Source: Deltaproteobacteria bacterium (GTDB lineage: Bacteria; Desulfobacterota; GWC2-55-46; DRQE01). From it: DNA of 48,783 bases. Position 1 is the stretch's first letter. The number at the start of each line of letters is the position of its first letter. Below are positions 36,830 to 48,783 of this stretch, one piece after another. Both the position numbers and the translations under genes were made by a program. The notes under the pieces are model-generated. The model worked only from the letters and a program-made list of their open reading frames with translations. It was not told the DNA's origin and did no database searches. The DNA lies in assembly GCA_024278765.1 (NCBI GenBank), contig JAJRSM010000068.1, forward strand, positions 1 through 48,783. The letters run 5' to 3'.

Positions 36830-37594
36830 TCATATAAGCAGGGCAAGACTCAGAGCCATCACCGCCATCCCGCTAACGACCCCGACTATCGCCATATGCT
36901 CCTCTCCATAAGAATGGGCTACGGGCAAGAGTTCGTCAAAGGATATAAAGACCATAAAGCCCGCTACCAGACAGAGCATCCAGCCAAGGACAATATCATT
37001 TAAAAACGGCATAAGGATAAGCCCTGCGAGCAGTGCCCCAACCGGCTCGCTCACTCCAGATAGAAACGACCACCAGAAGGCCTTTTTCGCACTCCCTGTC
37101 GCTGCATGGATAGGGACCGCAACAGCGATCCCCTCAGGAATATTATGAATGGCAATAGCAACGGCAAGAGCAATACCTGTATTCATATTGTTAAGAGCTC
37201 CGGCAAAGGTCACCATACCTTCGGGGAAGTTATGGATTGCGATACCGACAGCTACTAAGACAGCAGTCCTTCTAAGCTTCCTACCACCGCGCGGCTTTAT
37301 AGGTTCTTCAAGTATATAGGTATGGGGGAGCGTCAGATCTATTATGAACATAGCCAGAATACCGATAAAAAACGCCAGATGAGCCTGAGAAAAACCAAGG
37401 CTTACGATTCCTTGTCGAAGCAACTCGACAAAAGATACCAAGACCATCACGCCTGCCGAGAAACCAAGCGTAAAGGCCATGTACCGGGGGCCAGGATTCT
37501 TATAAAAGACAGCTATTAGGCTGCCTATCGTCGTAGATAATCCGGCAACGGTGGTAAGCATTATCGCCGCCCAGAAGGTCCCATCCTCACCCAT
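36830..37594 (-). CDS. ZIP family metal transporter
   Basis: AIHNFPEGMVTFAGAL, AIHNIPEGIAVAVPIHAATGS. Confidence 0.95.
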   Translation of the reverse strand: MGEDGTFWAAIMLTTVAGLSTTIGSLIAVFYKNPGPRYMAFTLGFSAGVMVLVSFVELLRQGIVSLGFSQAHLAFFIGILAMFIIDLTLPHTYILEEPIKPRGGRKLRRTAVLVAVGIAIHNFPEGMVTFAGALNNMNTGIALAVAIAIHNIPEGIAVAVPIHAATGSAKKAFWWSFLSGVSEPVGALLAGLILMPFLNDIVLGWMLCLVAGFMVFISFDELLPVAHSYGEEHMAIVGVVSGMAVMALSLALLI

Positions 37595-37671
37595 AGATAC
37601 CTCGCCCCCCCTCCATTAACAATGAAAGTATAGACCCGGCCCTCTGCGGCGTCAATAAGGCTTATTCCTGA

Positions 37672-41608
<3,937 letters not shown>

Positions 41609-41690
41609 TTAATCGTACCTTGCTGTACTGCAATAACAGCGATGATAGATACACTGCAAGATAGACAGAAAAATATAAGTCTTTACTTCC

Positions 41691-43292
41691 TCAACTGCCT
41701 ATTATGCAGTTCCTTCCTTTCTTCTTTGCGACATACAAAAGCTCATCTGCCTTCTGAAGCAGATCAAGATGAGACTTTCCGTCCTTTGGAAATGACGATA
41801 TGCCGCCACTCATAGTTACTACCCGGTTGGGCATAGGATGCTCTTCTATCTCCTTTAAAACCCTTTGCGCAAAGGCCTTTGCGCCTTCCTTGCTTATCTG
41901 TGGCATAATAACACAGAACTCTTCACCACCAAAACGGCCAACGGTATCGGTAACCCTGGAGTTCTTCTTGAGTATGCCGGATATTACCTTAAGGACTCTG
42001 TTGCCTTCAAGATGGCCGTAAGTGTCATTATATTTTTTAAAGTAATCTATATCAAACATTATAACAGCGAGCTTATGCTTATGTCTGGCAGAACGCTGAA
42101 TCTCCTTCTGCATCTGCTCCATCAGGTAGCGTTGATTATAAAGCCCGGTAAGGCCATCGGTGATACTAAGAAGCCTGGTCTCCTCAAGCGTCCGCACCCT
42201 CTCTAGCGTTAACCCTGCATATATGGTAAGCAGCGAGAAGAGCGAGACATCCTCGGCTCTGAAACGCCTCTTTTTAAAGTCATTTACATACAGCACGCCT
42301 ATTATCCTACCCTCTACCGTAAGAGGCGAGGCCAGCAGCGACTTTACCCCTTCCTTCAAAAGCAGAGGATTCGGGTTCTCGGTCTCCCTGATATCATGAA
42401 TATAAAGAGGGCCTTCGCGGTTAAGGACGTCATGCGTAAGCCCCCCTTCCCTTATCTCCCAACGCTCCATTTTCTTTAGGCTTGCGCCAAAACCCTTTAC
42501 CGCGATAAGCTTCATATTCCCATTTTCTTCATCATAAAGGGCAATAGAACCAGCCGGTGTGCCGGTAAGTTTTGTCGCATAATCCACTATCGCATATCCT
42601 GCGTCTTTTATGCTATCTATACTCTCAATCAAGAGCCCCAGATGATAAAGGGCCTCGTGCTCTTTAAGCACTCTTTCGCGTTCCTCTACCCTCTTGCGCC
42701 TCTCATCAAAGAGCTGCCACATTATCTTTGCCGAAGAACCACCCATAATCTCGGTCTTTAGCGGAAGCTTATTGCGTAGATCCTCTGCCACGGTCTCTGA
42801 GTCGGTAAGGTTTATAACTACATCTATCTCTTTTTTAAGGAAGATACGATAGTCTTCGGCTGTTGGTATATGCAGCTCCATTGCCATAAGAAGCCCATCG
42901 GCACTAGGGTCTCTGTCGGCTATCCACTCTACTTTTAAGAGCGGATTATCCTTAAAGAGCGAAAGCACCGCAGAGCCGCCCCTGCCTCCTCCGACAATGC
43001 CGATCCTCATACTGGACTCATCTACGTCATCAATGTAAGGATCAATCGGCGGCAACGCACCCATGCCTATAGCCTGACTTACGGCCTGCGCACGAGTGGT
43101 TACACCCATCTTCTGCATTATGTTTTTGAGGTGGTATTTGGCGGTCCACTTGGACCTGGCAAGAAGATCCCCTATCTCGTCATTGGTCTTTCCGTCCTGC
43201 ACCCAACGTAGTATCTCTATATCACGAGGAGTCAAAGTGACTATCTCAGCCGCTTTTCCTGATTTTCCACCTTGACTGTTCCTGTTAACCAT
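41691..43292 (-). CDS. LuxR-type HTH / Rossmann-like / GAF / GGDEF regulator
   Basis: LTPRDIEILRWVQDGKTNDEIGDLLARSKWTAKYHLKNIMQKMGV, MRIGIVGGGRGGSAVLSLF, DGLTGLYNQRYL, GRFGGEEFCVIMP. Confidence 0.9.
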   Translation of the reverse strand: MVNRNSQGGKSGKAAEIVTLTPRDIEILRWVQDGKTNDEIGDLLARSKWTAKYHLKNIMQKMGVTTRAQAVSQAIGMGALPPIDPYIDDVDESSMRIGIVGGGRGGSAVLSLFKDNPLLKVEWIADRDPSADGLLMAMELHIPTAEDYRIFLKKEIDVVINLTDSETVAEDLRNKLPLKTEIMGGSSAKIMWQLFDERRKRVEERERVLKEHEALYHLGLLIESIDSIKDAGYAIVDYATKLTGTPAGSIALYDEENGNMKLIAVKGFGASLKKMERWEIREGGLTHDVLNREGPLYIHDIRETENPNPLLLKEGVKSLLASPLTVEGRIIGVLYVNDFKKRRFRAEDVSLFSLLTIYAGLTLERVRTLEETRLLSITDGLTGLYNQRYLMEQMQKEIQRSARHKHKLAVIMFDIDYFKKYNDTYGHLEGNRVLKVISGILKKNSRVTDTVGRFGGEEFCVIMPQISKEGAKAFAQRVLKEIEEHPMPNRVVTMSGGISSFPKDGKSHLDLLQKADELLYVAKKKGRNCIIGS

Positions 43293-43611
43293 TGCTAAAT
43301 AAGTCCATGAGGATTAGGTGTTTAATAAATATAAACCGCTCAACAACCAATAAAACCTGAATTATCATAAGAAAAAGCAAGACTACTACTAAGGGTAGTA
43401 CTACCCGCTCATATACTACCCACCAGGCAAATTTATCACAATAATACAGCTTTTGTAAAGTAAAACTCTTGTTAATTTTAAAAAGATACAATATAAAATT
43501 TAACAATCTCTCTTGCAAATAGAATAGCTAGGGAAATCAACTACTTACCTCTAATTTTTTTATAGCAATAGTACCGCCCCTATGCTAAGATATCTTCAAT
43601 AAAAACCATGA

Positions 43612-46086
<2,475 letters not shown>

Positions 46087-46146
46087 TGATATACTAAAAT
46101 TGCTAGTCTAGAGCAAATCAAGGCATCAATAGGACTATCAATTTAA

Positions 46147-46581
46147 ATGGTAAAATATGGCAAGTATGGTGAGTCAGCAATATATGCAGTCAAGATATTA
46201 TTGCAGGGTAAAATAATATAGCCGACGGATGCTTTGGCTGAATCAACCGGAAAATTCTTTTCTAAAAGTATAACAGGTCAAAAAAAGGTATGTCCTAAAG
46301 GAACTTTTTTGGGTCTTTGTGAAGAAGGGTATGTAAAGGGTGTCCCTACCGGCAATTACACAAAATCAAAAAAGAATAAAAGTTATGCCACCAAAGCGGT
46401 AAGACTTCTTAAAGAAAAACCTAGTCGTGCTGATAATAAAAAACAGCTTTGGAATAAAGCCTGTGGAAGTAAAAATAAAAAACATAACTCTCAAATGGAT
46501 GTCGTTCTTGCTCTTATGCATAACGACTTCATAAACCAGCGATTTTTCGGTGCGTCCCTGCCCCGAAAGAAGTCACAATGA
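46147..46581 (+). pseudogene. Conserved small protein (DUF6979-like by recollection) interrupted by an in-frame TAG
   Basis: ATG at 46147 gives VKYGKYGESAIYAVKILLQGKII-TAG(46219-46221)-PTDALAESTGKFFSKSITGQKKVCPKGTFLGLCEEGYVKG..., all in one frame with the listed ORF 46234-46581. Confidence 0.65.
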
Positions 46582-46612
46582 AAACTTAAAAAACAAAAGG
46601 AACAAAATAACT

Positions 46613-47443
46613 ATGCGCACAGACTCATCACAAAAAGTCGGCCTCTACGTAGACGCCGCAAATATTACACGAAACGGCGGCTACGGAATGCGCTTTGATA
46701 TACTAAGGGACTTTGCATGCCGAGATAACGGCACGCCCGTTAGGCTAAACGCCTACGTCGCCTACGACGAATCACGGGCAAAGACCGACCGCGACTATAA
46801 AGAACGCACCCTTAATTTTTATTCGATCCTGCGCGACTACGGCTTTAAGGTAATTGAAAAAAAGGTCAGTTGGTACGTCGACGAGTCCGGCAACCGTTAC
46901 GGCAAGGCAAACGCTGATCTGGATATGGCGGTAGACGCCCTCCTGCAATCAGAAAATCTGGACCGGGTAATGCTCGCAACAGGCGACGGCGACTTTGTCC
47001 AGGTCGTACGCGCCCTGCAGAACAAGGGCTGCCGCGTAGAGGTCGTGGCCTTTGAGAACGTCTCGTCACAACTAAAACGCGAGGCCGACTTCTTTATGTC
47101 CGGCTACCTGATCCCTAACCTCCAACCTATAGACGATAGCAACACAGGAAAATGGGGCAAGGTCGGCGGCAAGGTCAGGGGCGTATGCTATACCTATTAT
47201 CACGCAAAGAACTACGGCTTTATGCGTTATATCGACCACATCGGCACAGGGCTCTGGATCACCGACTCAAGAAACAGCGAATCGCCTTATAACACCGCCT
47301 TTATCCACGACTCTGCCTTCAACGGCACGATAGAAAGATCAAGCCTACCGAACAGAGACCAGATCTTCGAGTTCGAACTGACCAAGGGAGATAAGGGCCT
47401 GCAAGCATCTAATATCGCAATGGTCTATCCGAGGAAGGACTGA
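46613..47443 (+). CDS. NYN/LabA (DUF88)-like PIN-fold RNase domain protein with a C-terminal extension
   Basis: VGLYVDAANITRNGGYGMRF, KANADLDMAVDALLQSENLDRVMLATGDGDFVQVVRALQNKGCRVEVVAF; ATG at 46613 preferred. Confidence 0.9.
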   Translation: MRTDSSQKVGLYVDAANITRNGGYGMRFDILRDFACRDNGTPVRLNAYVAYDESRAKTDRDYKERTLNFYSILRDYGFKVIEKKVSWYVDESGNRYGKANADLDMAVDALLQSENLDRVMLATGDGDFVQVVRALQNKGCRVEVVAFENVSSQLKREADFFMSGYLIPNLQPIDDSNTGKWGKVGGKVRGVCYTYYHAKNYGFMRYIDHIGTGLWITDSRNSESPYNTAFIHDSAFNGTIERSSLPNRDQIFEFELTKGDKGLQASNIAMVYPRKD

Positions 47444-47501
47444 GGGGGAGAGCACCTACCTATCAAGCAAAGACACAGGATTAATCAACTAATATTTTTA
47501 A

Positions 47502-47978
47502 TTATTTTTTTGTTTTCTTTGCTGGCTTTACCTTGACGGCCTTTTTCTTGACAGACTTTGCTTTTAACCTACCTTTTAACGCTTGTATATTAGTAGGTGG
47601 CAACAGTAATGGAGGAAAACCTGACTTAAGAGTAAGATTAGCAATTATTTCTCTTGCAAAAGGGAAAAGAAAAGCAGGAGCATTTATTTCAGAAAATTCT
47701 TCAAGATCTTTAATATCTTTCAAGTCCTTAACAGAAAAGTATCCGGCAAATAAAACATGAATATCAATCGGGGGATTCTCGACACCTTTAAAAATAACTG
47801 ACACATCAAGATTTGTTTTCAAATGTCCTTTTACTGCATCTATATTTTGATTAATTTGAATATCAAAATCAACAGGCACTCCACCTTCTGGAAAAGAGAA
47901 ATCTGAGTTAACGTTAAAATTTACTTTCTCTAGTATAAACTTATCAAAGTTTATACTAGGTTGATCTGCTTGATTCAT
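47502..47978 (-). CDS. SecB-like chaperone of a toxin-antitoxin-chaperone module
   Basis: INAPAFLFPFAREIIANLTLKSGFPPLLLPPTNIQAL matches the SecB signature FPFxRExIaxLTxrgGFPPLLLPPxNF; start directly abuts the antitoxin stop. Confidence 0.87.
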   Translation of the reverse strand: MNQADQPSINFDKFILEKVNFNVNSDFSFPEGGVPVDFDIQINQNIDAVKGHLKTNLDVSVIFKGVENPPIDIHVLFAGYFSVKDLKDIKDLEEFSEINAPAFLFPFAREIIANLTLKSGFPPLLLPPTNIQALKGRLKAKSVKKKAVKVKPAKKTKK

Positions 47979-48398
47979 TTATCCCACCTTTTTTTCATTA
48001 TCAGACTTAATTTCAGTGACATAAAAACGACCTTTTTTATTTTTCCAAACAGTTGACTCAACATGATAAATCGTAGACGCCACCGTACTATTTAAACTGA
48101 CTCCTTTCTCCCTGTATGTTACTACAAGTTCCAAATCAAAGGCATCGGCAATCTTACGTAACTGTTTTATTGAATACCCTTTATAGTTAGGGTCTTCCAG
48201 TCTTGCAATAGCAGACTGAGAAGTGCCTATCCTCTCAGCTAATTCCTGTTGAGTTAATCCGGCCTTTTCCCTATAAAAGGCTATTTCCACAGCAACACGT
48301 TCTACTTCAAGTTCCTTATAAAAAGCATCCTTAAAGCTCTTATCCTTAGATTCTTCCTTTAAAAAATCGCTAAACTTCATACTTTTCTCTCCTTCCAC
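47979..48398 (-). CDS. XRE-family HTH antitoxin (HigA-like) with C-terminal extension
   Basis: EIAFYREKAGLTQQELAERIGTSQSAIARLEDPNYKGYSIKQLRKIADAFDLEL plus ~45 extra residues. Confidence 0.92.
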   Translation of the reverse strand: MEGEKSMKFSDFLKEESKDKSFKDAFYKELEVERVAVEIAFYREKAGLTQQELAERIGTSQSAIARLEDPNYKGYSIKQLRKIADAFDLELVVTYREKGVSLNSTVASTIYHVESTVWKNKKGRFYVTEIKSDNEKKVG

Positions 48399-48730
48399 TC
48401 TACCATTCGCTTTTTAGCTAACTCTATTTCTCTAATCGGAGTTTTCTCAGTTTTCTTGAGAAATCCGTGCAATAAAATAATTGTTGTTCCAGAAAAGAAA
48501 TAAAATATCCTATACGCATTCTTACGATATTTATATATAAGCTCCAATAGACCCGGATGTCCTTTAAGCTTTTTACAATATCCTGACGGCATATCATAAC
48601 CTTTTTCTTGAAGTAAACTTATACGGATACTGATTTTAGGACAACGCGGGTTCAATGAGGAAGTGCAACACCTGGCAGGACTGTCCTTTTGCTGGTACTC
48701 TGGGTGGTTATGGGAAAAGGATACAGGCAT
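48377..48730 (-). CDS. RelE/HigB-like (Gp49-type) toxin
   Basis: LLQEKGYDMPSGYCKKLKGHPGLLELIYKYRKNAYRIFYFFSGTTIILLHGFLKKTEKTPIREIELAKKRMVEW; overlaps the antitoxin by 22 nt. Confidence 0.92.
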   Translation of the reverse strand: MPVSFSHNHPEYQQKDSPARCCTSSLNPRCPKISIRISLLQEKGYDMPSGYCKKLKGHPGLLELIYKYRKNAYRIFYFFSGTTIILLHGFLKKTEKTPIREIELAKKRMVEWKERKV

Positions 48731-48783
48731 CTTAGCCTTACGGAACGAGACAGGATAACGGATTTAAGGTTTCAGGGCAAGAG

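Noticed and set aside
43285-43518. 77-aa hydrophobic minus-strand ORF upstream of the GGDEF regulator
   Set aside because: AT-rich promoter region; composition explains the hydrophobicity and no RBS or family signal was seen.

Overview
The window is a bacterial chromosomal segment of mostly housekeeping genes, with accessory DNA at the left edge, centre and right edge. Housekeeping content: radC, a UDG-like protein, coaBC, an MBL-fold hydrolase, a nucleotidyltransferase/phosphomannomutase fusion, a 10-gene Mrp/Mnh-like cation antiporter operon, hemW, hrcA-grpE-dnaJ, dksA-like, galT-like, a two-component pair, hcp plus a hemerythrin-like gene, maf, a ZIP transporter, ligA, two GGDEF-type regulators, gyrB and a NYN-domain protein. 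The central accessory block (about 24.0-31.6 kb) follows a CCA-encoding tRNA-Ala(CGC) and an apparent decayed tyrosine-recombinase C-terminus. It holds a Fur-box-controlled FecA-like receptor/ExbBD/TonB operon, a cluster of palindromic repeats and a compact retron. The retron has a predicted msr-msd RNA bounded by a 16-bp a1/a2 inverted repeat (29708-29723 / 29833-29848). Immediately downstream is a retron reverse transcriptase with NAxxH, YADD and VTG motifs, fused in one ORF to a trypsin-like serine protease with an apparently intact H-D-S triad. At the right edge is a RelE/HigB-like toxin, an XRE antitoxin and a SecB-like chaperone, the gene order of toxin-antitoxin-chaperone (TAC) systems. 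Other points of interest: an in-frame amber stop in a conserved small ORF, an AT-rich in-frame insertion in ligA, paired HTH-Rossmann-GAF-GGDEF regulators (one with a degenerate GGDEF), a degenerate phosphomannomutase domain, and several repeat arrays. All family calls are from motif recognition by eye; no database search was run.
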